The notes under the pieces were generated by a model. The model was not told the origin of the DNA. It searched no databases and worked only from the letters and a program-made list of their open reading frames with translations. 48,214 nucleotides of DNA from Amycolatopsis circi (GTDB lineage Bacteria > Actinomycetota > Actinomycetes > Mycobacteriales > Pseudonocardiaceae), in the NCBI RefSeq assembly GCF_003385235.1, contig NZ_PQIA01000066.1, positions 1 to 48,214 of the forward strand, written 5' to 3'. The translations under genes were made by a program, and so were the position numbers. Shown one piece after another: positions 33,437 to 41,525 of the stretch (position 1 is the first letter of the stretch; every line of letters begins with the position of its first letter).

Positions 33437-34344
33437 AGCGCCAGCACCAGTTTGCCCCGCGCCTGCCGGGATTGGCTCAGTTCCAGCGCGGCGCGCCAGT
33501 CGTCCAGCGGGAAAATCCGGGACACCGGAATCGAAAACCGTCCGTTCGCCGCGAGCGACGCGAACTCGCCGAGCACGTCGTAGCGCGGCTGGGCACCCGA
33601 GCTGACAATGGTCTGTACGCCGGGTTCGTCCGAGCTGAGATCGAGCGTCAGCACGTGTCCGGGTTCTTTGACGGTGCGCACGAGTTCGGCGACCGCGCCG
33701 CTGAACGGCGCCGCGTCCAGCACGAGGTCGACCGGTCCCCCGGCCAGCGTCGTCACGCGGTCGGCGATTCCATCGTGGTAGCTGGTGACTTCCGCGCCAG
33801 CTGAGCGGAGCGCCTCGGCGTGCGTCTCACCCGCGGTGACCAGGACGCGCGCCCCGCGCAGGAGTGCGATCTGTGCGGCGGCGAACCCGGTGGTGGTGCC
33901 CGCGCCATGCACAAGAAGAGTGCTTCCGGAGCCGACGCCGAGTGCGTCGAGCGCCGCATAAGCCGTGCCGGTCGCCATCGGCAACGCGGCAGCTTGGACC
34001 GCATCGAGCCCGTCCGGGCGCGGGAACCACGAATCGAGCAACACCAGCTCGGACGCACCCGCGGTCGGTCCGGTGAACGGCGCGCAACCGAACAACTGGT
34101 CGCCTACCTCGACGCCGGTCACGCCGTCACCGAGCGCGTCGACCGTGCCGGACACCTCCAGCCCGATCCCGCGCGGCAGGTCACCGGCGAACAGGCCCTC
34201 GCACAACGCCCAGTCCGCCGGATTCAGGCCACACGCCTGGACCGCGACGCGAATCTGGCCTGGCCCGGGGTTCGGGGCCGCCGCGTCCTCGACCCGCAGT
34301 ACCTCGGCAGCCGGGCCGTGCTCGTGAAAACGAAGGGTGCGCAT
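33433..34344 (-). CDS. NADPH:quinone reductase-like medium-chain dehydrogenase
   Basis: This 303-aa MDR-family oxidoreductase lacks the structural zinc. It has a GroES-like N-terminus (GQIRVAVQACGLNPADWALC, LPRGIGLEVSGTVDALGDGV) and a Rossmann NADPH site (LLVHGAGTTTGFAAAQIAL). LPMATGTAYAAL fits zeta-crystallin/quinone reductases. ATG at 34344 is chosen where similarity starts. It is divergent from a TetR gene at 34432, and two palindromic operators lie between, so it is most likely repressed by that TetR protein and induced by an electrophile or quinone. Confidence 0.88.
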   Translation of the reverse strand: MRTLRFHEHGPAAEVLRVEDAAAPNPGPGQIRVAVQACGLNPADWALCEGLFAGDLPRGIGLEVSGTVDALGDGVTGVEVGDQLFGCAPFTGPTAGASELVLLDSWFPRPDGLDAVQAAALPMATGTAYAALDALGVGSGSTLLVHGAGTTTGFAAAQIALLRGARVLVTAGETHAEALRSAGAEVTSYHDGIADRVTTLAGGPVDLVLDAAPFSGAVAELVRTVKEPGHVLTLDLSSDEPGVQTIVSSGAQPRYDVLGEFASLAANGRFSIPVSRIFPLDDWRAALELSQSRQARGKLVLAL

Positions 34345-34360
34345 CCGAGTCTCCTCGCGA

Positions 34361-34422
34361 GTGATGACAGAAGCTGTCGTCACTGACGCTACCAGAGTGA
34401 TGACAGCATCTGCTGTCGCTAC
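34361..34422. promoter_or_regulatory. Tandem operators between the reductase and TetR genes
   Basis: Two copies of GTGATGACAG start inverted repeats. Site 1 is 34361-34383 (GACAG-aag-CTGTC core) and site 2 is 34397-34422, whose core GACAGCA-tc-TGCTGTC (34402-34417) is perfect. They fill the 87-base divergent promoter, the usual setting for TetR autoregulation. Confidence 0.7.
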
Positions 34423-34431
34423 ACTGGGCGC

Positions 34432-35010
34432 ATGGCGCGATGGGAGGGCAACACCCGGAACCGGCTCGAGCAGGCCGCGCTGGCGTTGTTCGAGGAGCAG
34501 GGCTACGACCGCACTACGGTCGCGCAGATCGCGCAGCGGGCGAACCTCACCGAGCGGTCGTTCTACCGCTGGTTCGCGGACAAGCGGGAAGTGCTGTTCG
34601 GCGGCAGCCAGGAGCTGGAAACCGAATTCAGCACCGCGATCGACGCCGTCCCGCCCGGCACCGCCGCATTGCCGACGCTGCTGGCCGCATTCGCCACCGC
34701 GCCGCGCGTATTCCGTCCGCGCGAATTCCTGCTGCGCCGGGCAACCGTGATCGCCGCCAATCCCCCGCTGCGCGAACGGGAACTGATCAAACTCGTCACG
34801 ATTTCGGAAACGCTCACCGCTGCGTTGCGCGATCGCGGCATCGATCCCGAAACCGCGCGCCTGGCCACGGATCTCGGCCTGTCCGTGCTGCGACTGGCCA
34901 CCGAACGCTGGATGGCCGAGGAACACCGTGACAGCAACGGTTTCCCCGAGGCGTTGTCAGCAGCCGCCGTGGACCTGCTCGCCGTCGCCGCCGACGGGAT
35001 TCCCGGCTGA
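34432..35010 (+). CDS. TetR family transcriptional regulator
   Basis: This 192-aa protein has its helix-turn-helix at residues 10-55 (LEQAALALFEEQGYDRTTVA, QIAQRANLTERSFYRWFADK) and a helical effector domain (FRPREFLLRRATVIAANPPL, ETARLATDLGLSVLRLATER). Start ATG 34432. It is divergent from the quinone reductase gene with tandem operators in between and is the likely repressor of both genes. Its 3' end overlaps the convergent WYL gene by 54 bases. Confidence 0.9.
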   Translation: MARWEGNTRNRLEQAALALFEEQGYDRTTVAQIAQRANLTERSFYRWFADKREVLFGGSQELETEFSTAIDAVPPGTAALPTLLAAFATAPRVFRPREFLLRRATVIAANPPLRERELIKLVTISETLTAALRDRGIDPETARLATDLGLSVLRLATERWMAEEHRDSNGFPEALSAAAVDLLAVAADGIPG

Positions 35011-35961
35011 AACGGCCCGCGCGAATCGTTCCGCGATGTTCGCCAGGCGGCCGGTCAATTCCGGCGGCGCGTCCTCCACCACGAAGTCGAATTCCCACTG
35101 CGCGAGGTAAAACGGAATGTAGTCGAAGGTTTTCGCGCCGGTGCGCAATCGGCAGGTTTCGTCGTCGATCGGCTCGATCACCGCCGTAGTCGGCGAAACC
35201 CGCGCGGCCAGCACTTCCGCCGGAGCCGACACGCGCAACGTCACGATGTGCGGGTACGGCGCGGTCGCGATCCGGCTCGACACATACGCGGCGAGGTCTT
35301 CCGCCGGCGGTTCCCTTGGCGTGAAACGGAAACTGGGCGTCGGGACACCGTCGATGCGGTCCAGTCGGAAGGTGCGCCAGTCGTCGCGGCCGAGATCCCA
35401 CGCCACGAGGTACCAGCGCCAGCCGGCGTGCACGAGCCGCAACGGTTCCACGTCGCGTTCGGTCACGTCGCCCTTTTGAGTGCCGTACGTGAACCGCAGC
35501 CGTTCGCTGTCCCGGCACGCGGCCGCGACCACGGTGAGCAACTCCGCGTCGATCGTCGGCGCGCCGCCGGGGATCCGGATCATCGCCGAATCCATCGCCC
35601 GCACCCGGTGCCGCAGCCGCGCGGGCAGCACCTGTTCGAGTTTCGCCAACGCGCGCACGGACGTCTCCTCGATGCCCGACACCGTGCCGTTCGCCGCCGT
35701 ACGCAGTCCGACCGCCACCGCGACCGCCTCGTCGTCGTCCAGCAACAGCGGCGGCAACGCGGCACCGGACCCCAGCCGGTACCCGCCCGCGACTCCCGGC
35801 GTCGCGTGCACCGGATACCCGAGCTGCCGCAGCCGTTCGACGTCGCGGCGAATCGTCCGGACGTCGACCCCCAGCCGGCCCGCGAGGTCCGGACCAGGCC
35901 AGTCGCGGCGTGCCTGCAGCAGGGAGAGCAGGCGCAACAGCCGTTCGGAGGTTCCGTACAT
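34957..35961 (-). CDS. WYL-domain transcriptional regulator (YafY type)
   Basis: This 334-aa protein has an N-terminal helix-turn-helix of the HTH_11 type (RLLRLLSLLQARRDWPG, DLAGRLGVDVRTIRRDVERL, LGYPVHATPGVAGGYRLG). The WYL domain follows (RLRFTYGTQKGDVTERDVEP, RLVHAGWRWYLVAWDLGRDD, WRTFRLDRIDG), then the C-terminal WCX part. WYL domains bind nucleotides or nucleic acids. ATG at 35961 is chosen from family similarity; ATG 35994 is possible. It is divergent from the cytosine deaminase gene with 79 bases between the starts, so it may control it. Confidence 0.88.
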   Translation of the reverse strand: MYGTSERLLRLLSLLQARRDWPGPDLAGRLGVDVRTIRRDVERLRQLGYPVHATPGVAGGYRLGSGAALPPLLLDDDEAVAVAVGLRTAANGTVSGIEETSVRALAKLEQVLPARLRHRVRAMDSAMIRIPGGAPTIDAELLTVVAAACRDSERLRFTYGTQKGDVTERDVEPLRLVHAGWRWYLVAWDLGRDDWRTFRLDRIDGVPTPSFRFTPREPPAEDLAAYVSSRIATAPYPHIVTLRVSAPAEVLAARVSPTTAVIEPIDDETCRLRTGAKTFDYIPFYLAQWEFDFVVEDAPPELTGRLANIAERFARAVSAGNPVGGDGEQVHGGC

Positions 35962-36040
35962 GCCGAGCACTCTGCCACGCTTTGCGGACAGCATCGGTCC
36001 TCGATCGCCAGGACATCGCCGTGCCGTGCGAAAGTGACGC

Positions 36041-36490
36041 ATGCTCGACGACCTGCTCGCAGTCGCCCGCGAAGAGGCGGAAGCCGGAAAGACCGAGGGC
36101 GGCGTCCCGATCGGTGCCGCCCTGTTCGACCGGGACGGGAAGCTGCTCGGCCGCGGCCACAACCGCCGCGTCCAGGACGGCGACCCGTCCCTGCACGCCG
36201 AAACCGCCGCGTTCCGCGCCGCCGGACGCCGCCCGCACTACCGCGACACGATCATGGTCACGACGCTGTCGCCGTGCTGGTATTGCAGCGGCCTGGTCCG
36301 GCAATTCGGCATCCCGCACGTGGTGATCGGCGAATCGCGCACCTTCACCGGCGGCCACGACTGGCTGGCCGAACAGGGGGTCCGCATCGACCTTCTCGAC
36401 GACCCGGCGTGCGTCGCGCTGATGGCGGAATTCATCGAGCGCGAACCGGCGCTGTGGTTCGAGGACATCGGCGAACCCACTGCCCCGTAA
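36041..36490 (+). CDS. Cytosine deaminase-like nucleobase deaminase (yeast Fcy1 type)
   Basis: This 149-aa zinc deaminase of the cytidine-deaminase fold has the ligand His52 with Glu54 as proton shuttle (LHAETAAF), and Cys79/Cys82 in SPCWYCSG. Family-specific residues match the yeast/fungal cytosine deaminases rather than bacterial CodA: GGVPIGAALFD, GRGHNRRVQDGDPS, IPHVVIGESRTFTGG and the C-terminal WFEDIGE. It would convert cytosine, or a related base, to uracil. It starts at ATG 36041, divergent from the WYL regulator. Confidence 0.88.
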   Translation: MLDDLLAVAREEAEAGKTEGGVPIGAALFDRDGKLLGRGHNRRVQDGDPSLHAETAAFRAAGRRPHYRDTIMVTTLSPCWYCSGLVRQFGIPHVVIGESRTFTGGHDWLAEQGVRIDLLDDPACVALMAEFIEREPALWFEDIGEPTAP

Positions 36491-36572
36491 CCCAATCCCG
36501 GCACGCGTCGCACAGAAATTACCGCCCGACGACCAGCGCGGCAGCTCGGATACCTCAGCGAACCGACGCGAC

Positions 36573-37226
36573 TCAAGCCAACGGCGAAAACTCCAACGGC
36601 AACGCGATAATCGAATCCGCGTCGAGGATCTCCTCCGGCGCACCCGGCGGCGGCCACATCCCCTTCGCGTAAAGGTCGCGGCGGATCGCGAGCCGCTCGT
36701 CCAAGCTCGCGAACGGCCAGATCTGAATGATCCGGTCCGGCCCGTCGAGCGCGTACATCACCACGGTCAGCGGATCGATCAAATGCCGCGCAGGCAACGC
36801 TTCGCGCCAGCCGTCGATCGTCGCGGTCAGCCCGCCCGGCCGCAGGTGATAGTCGCGGATCTCGTACACCGAGCCGTACTTCCCCGGCCGCACCGGCGGA
36901 ACGAACGGGAACGGCGCGAAACTCTGCAGCGACAGGTCCGTCAGATAGTCGCCGCCGAACGGCTTGCGACTGTGCCGGGCCCGCAGCCGCTCCTCGTCCA
37001 GCGCCTGTTGATTTTCGAACCCGCGCAGCACGACCAGCCTGCCGAGCGCGCCGTTCTCCGTCTGCCAGCAGCCCAGCAGCTCGCCATGCCCCTCGACCCA
37101 CGGCAGCACGCCCTCGACGGCTTTCGGCCCGTCGAGCAGCTGGAAGGACAGGATCGCCAGCTCATAGCGGACGGCCTGCTGTTCCGGGGCGACGTCGGCC
37201 CCGCTGATCCGGACCGGTTCGGTCAT
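36573..37226 (-). CDS. NIPSNAP family protein
   Basis: This 217-aa protein is made of two ferredoxin-like NIPSNAP modules. The first is around YELAILSFQLLDGPKAVEG with LVVLRGFENQQALDEER. The second is around YGSVYEIRDYHLRPGGLTAT, then WPFASLDERLAIRRDLYAKG. Bacterial members often accompany aromatic or ring-cleavage pathways but have no firm biochemical role. ATG at 37226 follows GGGAG by 4 bases. It is divergent from the chitinase, though the 367-base gap makes shared control uncertain. Confidence 0.82.
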   Translation of the reverse strand: MTEPVRISGADVAPEQQAVRYELAILSFQLLDGPKAVEGVLPWVEGHGELLGCWQTENGALGRLVVLRGFENQQALDEERLRARHSRKPFGGDYLTDLSLQSFAPFPFVPPVRPGKYGSVYEIRDYHLRPGGLTATIDGWREALPARHLIDPLTVVMYALDGPDRIIQIWPFASLDERLAIRRDLYAKGMWPPPGAPEEILDADSIIALPLEFSPLA

Positions 37227-37450
37227 GACGCTCCCATTCGAAGATCGGCTGCTCCGAGGGCGCCGGTGACCGGGGAGCCGTCTCCAGCTTGACACAGCGT
37301 TCCGGCAGCGCCCGCTGAGCGGTTTCGCCCGCACATTGTCTGCCCGCGCGTCCGCGCACGACTTCCCGATCGTCCCGATCACCGGCACCCTGGAACGTCC
37401 CGGCGACCTCGACACCCTCAGTGAGGTTTTTTCCCACTCCCGCCCATGTC

Positions 37451-37480
37451 TTGACACTTCTCAATGGTCTAGTCCATTGT
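37451..37480 (+). promoter_or_regulatory. Chitinase promoter with a DasR-like (dre) operator
   Basis: A consensus -35 TTGACA (37451-37456) is followed by CAATGGTCTAGTCCATTG (37462-37479), palindromic except for one T-T pair. It closely matches the dre element (core TGGTCTAGACCA) that controls chitinase genes in Streptomyces through the GntR regulator DasR. It overlaps the spacer and the probable -10. The rest of the 367-base gap shows no gene. Confidence 0.8.
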
Positions 37481-37593
37481 GACTGCGCACACACTCCCCC
37501 CGAGTGCCTGCGGGGCGCCGCCGCCACGTCCGGCTTCGCCAGGTGCTCCGATGCCGCGTGCCGCCGGGTGCGCGTTTCCCCGTTGGAGGACCC

Positions 37594-38565
37594 ATGAAAT
37601 CCCTGCGCCGCACCACTTCCCGCCGGAAACTCGCCGGAAGGCTCGGCGTGCTGGCACTCGCCGCGGGCGCCGCGCTGACCACCGCGACCGGCACCGCCTC
37701 GGCCGCGGGAGACCCGGTTCTCGCGGCACCGTATCTGTACCAATGGGGCGGGCAGAGCGATCCGTCCGCCGCGATGGACGCGACCGGCGTCAGCGCGTTC
37801 ACCCTCGCCTTCATGCTTTCGGGCGGCGGCTGCGCTCCCGCGTGGGACGGCAACCGCCCGCTCGACGGTGCCGACGCCGCGATGATCCAGAAGATCCGCG
37901 CCGCGGGCGGCGACGTGATCCCGTCCTTCGGCGGCTGGTCGGGCAACAAACTGGGCCCGAACTGCGGGTCGCCGGAGGAACTGGCCGGCGCGTACCAGCA
38001 GGTGATCGACGCCTACGGCCTCCAGGCGATCGACCTCGACATCGAGAACACCGACGAGTTCGAGAACGCCACGGTCCAGGACCGGATCCTCGGCGCGGTC
38101 AAGATCGTCAAGGACAAAAACCCGAACCTGCGCGTCGTGATCACCATGGGCACCACGCCGCAGGGCCCGAACGACTGGGGCAAACGGCTGATCACGCAGG
38201 CGAAGGCGCTGGGCGCGGACGTCGACGTGTGGTCGCTGATGCCGTTCGACTTCTCCGACGGCGGCGACATGGTCGCGATGACGAAATCCGCGGTGGACGG
38301 CCTGGTCGGAGAACTGAAGTCGACGTTCGGCTGGGACGACGCCACCGCCTACCACCGCGCCGGGCTGTCGTCGATGAACGGCAAAACCGACCGGGCCGGG
38401 GAAGTCGTGTCCGTCGCAGACTTCACCGCGATCCGCGACTGGGCCGCCGAACACCACCTGGGCCGCGTCACGTTCTGGGCGACGAACCGCGACTGCAGCG
38501 GCTGCAGCGGGATCGACCAGGAGAACTACGCGTTCACCAAGGTCGTGGCCGGATACAACGGCTGA
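37594..38565 (+). CDS. Secreted chitinase, glycoside hydrolase family 18
   Basis: This 323-aa protein has an N-terminal export signal (MKSLRRTTSRRKLAGRLGVL with a hydrophobic AALTTATGTASA and an AxA cleavage site near residue 38) followed directly by one GH18 barrel. The catalytic motif AIDLDIE places the acid Glu at residue 151. SFGGWSG is the second GH18 signature strand, and WSLMPFDFSDGG and VTFWATNRDCSG are later barrel strands. It has no chitin-binding module. ATG 37594 follows GGAGGA. It would hydrolyse chitin outside the cell. The DasR-like site in its promoter fits N-acetylglucosamine-dependent control. Confidence 0.93.
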   Translation: MKSLRRTTSRRKLAGRLGVLALAAGAALTTATGTASAAGDPVLAAPYLYQWGGQSDPSAAMDATGVSAFTLAFMLSGGGCAPAWDGNRPLDGADAAMIQKIRAAGGDVIPSFGGWSGNKLGPNCGSPEELAGAYQQVIDAYGLQAIDLDIENTDEFENATVQDRILGAVKIVKDKNPNLRVVITMGTTPQGPNDWGKRLITQAKALGADVDVWSLMPFDFSDGGDMVAMTKSAVDGLVGELKSTFGWDDATAYHRAGLSSMNGKTDRAGEVVSVADFTAIRDWAAEHHLGRVTFWATNRDCSGCSGIDQENYAFTKVVAGYNG

Positions 38566-38589
38566 CCTCGAGGTGGGGCGGGCCTCGCG

Positions 38590-39070
38590 GGCAGCGGTTC
38601 GGCTTGGACGGGGCTGGGCTGGCGCGACTCGGCTGATCCGAGCAGACTGGCAGCCATTCGGCCGAGCTGAGCAGGGCTGGTGTACTCGGCTAATCCGAGC
38701 GGACTGGCAGCCGTTCGGCCGACCTGGCCCGGGCTGATGCGACTCGGCTGATCCGCGCAGGCTGGCAGCGTTTCGACTGATCTGAACCGCGCTGACAGCG
38801 GTCGACTGGACAGGGCCGGGCAGGCGCGGCTCGACTGAATCCGAGCGGGCTGGCAGCCGTTCGGCCGACCTGAGCCAAGCTGGCAGCGGTTCCCTGAGCG
38901 GGGCCGAGTTGGTAGCACCTCGGCTGATCCGAGCCCAGTTGACGGCAGCCCGGCATATTCGAGGCCGAGCTGGCAACGATTCAACCGGTCTGGACCAGGC
39001 GCGGGCGACTCGGCTGATCCGAACCCGGCCGACGAGCGGACCCGGGCTGGCAGCAGTTCGGCTAAGCGAA
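38590..39070. repeat. Degenerate tandem repeats, unit about 57 bp
   Basis: Two alternating motifs recur: CTGGCAGCCGTTCGGCCGA (near 38647, 38704, 38762, 38850, 38880, 38970, 39048) and GCGACTCGGCTGATCCGAGC (near 38624, 38681, 38739, 38919, 39004). Early units are 57-58 bases apart; later ones are more decayed. No coding frame is supported on either strand, and no gene is seen from 38566 to 39257. Confidence 0.75.
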
Positions 39071-39257
39071 CCGGCTCAAGCTGAGCCTCGCAAGTCAGCC
39101 GACCAGCGTCTCAGTGGACTGAACCACCGTCCCGCACGCGTCCGAATCGCGGCCGTCCGACCCGGCGGAGCGTGGCAACGGGGACCTTCCCGCCCGGGAG
39201 GTCCCCGTCCTGCTGTCCGTCACACACCGTGCGCGGATACGGCCGAACGAGTGAAGA

Positions 39258-39527
39258 TCAGGCAGCAGCGGCGACCGACAGCGCGGCCACCCCGGCCTCG
39301 GTCAGCTCGGCGGGAACCCGGCCCACGGCGGCGGCGCCCGCGCCCGGACGGACGTAGCCGCCCTTGGCGAGCGCGTGCGCGGTCATCTGGTCGCAGCAGG
39401 CGAAACCGTCGACGAACAGGTCGGGCTCGCAGCTGGTGGACATCTCCGCGCGCTGCTGCGCGACCGCCTTGAGCATCGCCATCGCGCGATGGGTCAGCTC
39501 GACGGTCACCCCTTCTGAACCGGACAC
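39258..39527 (-). CDS. Small conserved-looking protein of unknown function
   Basis: This 89-aa protein has no domain that I recognise. It has an amphipathic N-terminal helix (LTHRAMAMLKAVAQQRAEM), a cysteine cluster (MSTSCEPDLFVDGFACCDQM) and a short C-terminal part that resembles a winged segment (HALAKGGYVRPG ending ELTEAGVAAL). The 'L-T-x-A-G' ending recalls helix-turn-helix proteins, so a small DNA-binding role is possible. GTG at 39527 is the most likely start; an internal GTG seven codons in is possible. Confidence 0.65.
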   Translation of the reverse strand: MSGSEGVTVELTHRAMAMLKAVAQQRAEMSTSCEPDLFVDGFACCDQMTAHALAKGGYVRPGAGAAAVGRVPAELTEAGVAALSVAAAA

Positions 39528-39628
39528 CGGGATCGCCTTCTTCCTCGTGAGCTACTACTCAACGTTATCGCCGATTGGGCCGAATGTGTTAACAACCACA
39601 CTGTAGCGCTTCGGGAATGTGACGAGGA

Positions 39629-40234
39629 CTAGACCTGTTCGGTTCCGGCCAGGCGAGACTCGAGCGTCCGGGCCCACTCGCGCACGATCTGCTCGCGGCG
39701 GCGGGTGTCGTCGGTGAGGAGATTGGCGAGGCCGAGGCCGCGCCCCAGGTCGAGAGTGGCCTGGACCAGTTCGCGGACGCCCGGCTGAGCTTCGTCGACC
39801 CCGAGCAGCTCGACCGCGACCCGGTGCGCCTCCCGGCCGACGCGCGCCTCCAGCGGAACAAGCACATCGCGCAACTGGTCATCAGTCGACGCGACGGCCC
39901 ACAGCTGCAATGCCGCGCGGAACATCGGCCCGGTGTAAAGAGTCAGGAGCATCTCGACGACCCACTCGATCCGCGACGACCCGCCCGGCGACCCGGCCGC
40001 GCGCGTGCGCAGTTCGTCCAGCTGAGCTTCGCCGAGCAACTCGACCGCCGCGGCGACCAGCGATTCCCGGGTCGGGAAGTGATGCTGCGCGGCACCCCGC
40101 GAAACTCCGGCCCGCTCCGCGATGACCGCGACGGTGACCCCGTGCCACCCCCGCTCGCCGATGCAGTCCATCGCGGCTTCGATCAACCGCCGCCGCGTCG
40201 TGCGGCTGCGTTCTTGCTGCGGTTCTCGGAGCAT
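39629..40234 (-). CDS. TetR family transcriptional regulator
   Basis: This 201-aa regulator has an N-terminal helix-turn-helix (RRRLIEAAMDCIGERGWHGV, TVAVIAERAGVSRGAAQHHF, then PTRESLVAAAV). Its helical C-terminal domain includes RIEWVVEMLLTLYTGPMFRA and VRELVQATLDLGRGLGLANL. ATG at 40234 is the start where family similarity begins. It lies downstream of, and on the same strand as, the acyl-CoA dehydrogenase/carboxylase operon, separated by 124 bases and a 55-nt palindrome. It is a candidate regulator of that operon. Confidence 0.88.
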   Translation of the reverse strand: MLREPQQERSRTTRRRLIEAAMDCIGERGWHGVTVAVIAERAGVSRGAAQHHFPTRESLVAAAVELLGEAQLDELRTRAAGSPGGSSRIEWVVEMLLTLYTGPMFRAALQLWAVASTDDQLRDVLVPLEARVGREAHRVAVELLGVDEAQPGVRELVQATLDLGRGLGLANLLTDDTRRREQIVREWARTLESRLAGTEQV

Positions 40235-40272
40235 CAGGCACCACCTGGCCCAGCGTGTCCGCTCCCGCAAGA

Positions 40273-40327
40273 GTCCGTGAGGGGAACCCTGAGGGACTCT
40301 GAGTCCCTCAGGGTTCCCCTCACGGAC
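40273..40327. repeat. 55-nt perfect palindrome, copy 3
   Basis: It is identical to 20360-20414 except that the central base is T instead of A, so it is the same element in the opposite orientation. It lies 31 bases after the end of the acyl-CoA dehydrogenase gene and before the TetR gene, a terminator-like position for the long minus-strand operon. Confidence 0.9.
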
Positions 40328-40358
40328 CTCCGGCCCAGCCTCATGACCTCACCACTGC

Positions 40359-41525
40359 TCAGTACGACTTCGGCAGCCCAAGGCTGTGCTGCCCCACGAA
40401 ATTCAGCACCATTTCCCGGCTCACCGGCGCGATCCGGCCCAGTCGCACGGCCGTCACCAGGCTCCCCAGGCCGTACTCGGTCGCCAGGCCGTTTCCGCCG
40501 TGGGTCTGCACTGCCTGGTCCACCGCGCGGATCGCCACCTCCGCCGCCGCGTATTTCGCCATGTTCGCGGACTCTCCGGAGGCGAAATCGTCGCCCGCGT
40601 CATACAGCGACGCAGCCTTCTGCGTCATCAGCTTCGCCAGCTCAAATTCGATTTTCACCTGCGCGAGCGGATGCGCGAGCCCCTGGTGAGACCCGATCGG
40701 CGCGCCCCACACCTGCCGTTCGTTCGCGTAGCCGACCGCCTTGTCCAGCGCGTACCTCGCGGTTCCCAGCGAGAACGAGGCGCCCATGATCCGTTCCGGG
40801 TTCAGGCCCGCGAACAGCTGCGCGATCGCCGCGTCTTCCTCGCCCACCAGGGCCTCCGCGGGCAAGCGCACGTCGTCCAGGAACAGGGAGAACTGGTTTT
40901 CCGGCGCGACGATGTCCATGTCGATCTTCGTGAACTCGAAGCCGGGCGTGTCCGTCGGCACCACGAACAGCGCCGGCTTCAAACGACCGGTCTTCGCGTC
41001 CTCGGTGCGGCCGACGACGAGCACCGCGTCTGCCTCGTCGACTCCCGAGATGAACACCTTGCGGCCGGACAGCACCCAGTCGCCGCCGTCTCGGCGGGCG
41101 GTCGTCGTGATCTTGTGCGAGTTAGACCCGGCGTCCGGTTCGGTGATCGCGAAGACGATCTTCTTGCTGCCGTCCGCGATCCCCGGCAGCCACTGCTTTT
41201 TCTGGTCCGGCGTGCCGAAGCGCGACAGCACCGTTCCGACGATCGCCGGCGACACCACCATCAGCAGCAGCGGCGAGCCCGCGGCCGCGAATTCCTCCAT
41301 CACCGCCGCGAGATCCGCGATTCCGGCTCCCCCGCCGCCGTATTCCTCCGGCAGGTTCACGCCCAGGTAGCCGAGCTGTCCGGCTTCGTTCCACAGCTCG
41401 TCGGTTTTCTCGCCCGCGCGGGCTTTCTTCGCGTAATAGTCGTGCCCGTACTTGCCTGCCAGATCGGCCGCGGCCTTCCGCAGCGCCACCCGCTCTTCCG
41501 GTTCGACGAAGTTCATCGCGTTCAT
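40359..41525 (-). CDS. Acyl-CoA dehydrogenase
   Basis: This 388-aa flavoenzyme makes the alpha,beta double bond in an acyl-CoA. It has FVEPEERVALRKAAADLA at the N-terminus. FAITEPDAGSNSHKITTTA, the first acyl-CoA dehydrogenase signature, and FISGVDEADAVLVVGRT line the FAD pocket. The C-terminal signature region reads VQTHGGNGLATEYGLGSLVT, then RLGRIAPVSREMVLNFVGQH. The Glu-bearing loop differs from short-chain enzymes, so substrate size is unknown. It starts at ATG 41525, overlapping the carboxylase alpha stop (ATGA), as the last gene of the operon. Confidence 0.9.
   Translation of the reverse strand: MNAMNFVEPEERVALRKAAADLAGKYGHDYYAKKARAGEKTDELWNEAGQLGYLGVNLPEEYGGGGAGIADLAAVMEEFAAAGSPLLLMVVSPAIVGTVLSRFGTPDQKKQWLPGIADGSKKIVFAITEPDAGSNSHKITTTARRDGGDWVLSGRKVFISGVDEADAVLVVGRTEDAKTGRLKPALFVVPTDTPGFEFTKIDMDIVAPENQFSLFLDDVRLPAEALVGEEDAAIAQLFAGLNPERIMGASFSLGTARYALDKAVGYANERQVWGAPIGSHQGLAHPLAQVKIEFELAKLMTQKAASLYDAGDDFASGESANMAKYAAAEVAIRAVDQAVQTHGGNGLATEYGLGSLVTAVRLGRIAPVSREMVLNFVGQHSLGLPKSY

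Noticed and set aside
38526..38984. Repeat-containing open frame on the minus strand over the 57-bp repeats
   Set aside because: Repeat units are not all multiples of three and shift frame, so the peptide repeats do not stay in register; the DNA repeat is the real feature.
38600..39070. Possible CRISPR array
   Set aside because: The units are directly adjacent and degenerate, with no constant repeat separated by unique spacers and no cas genes nearby.
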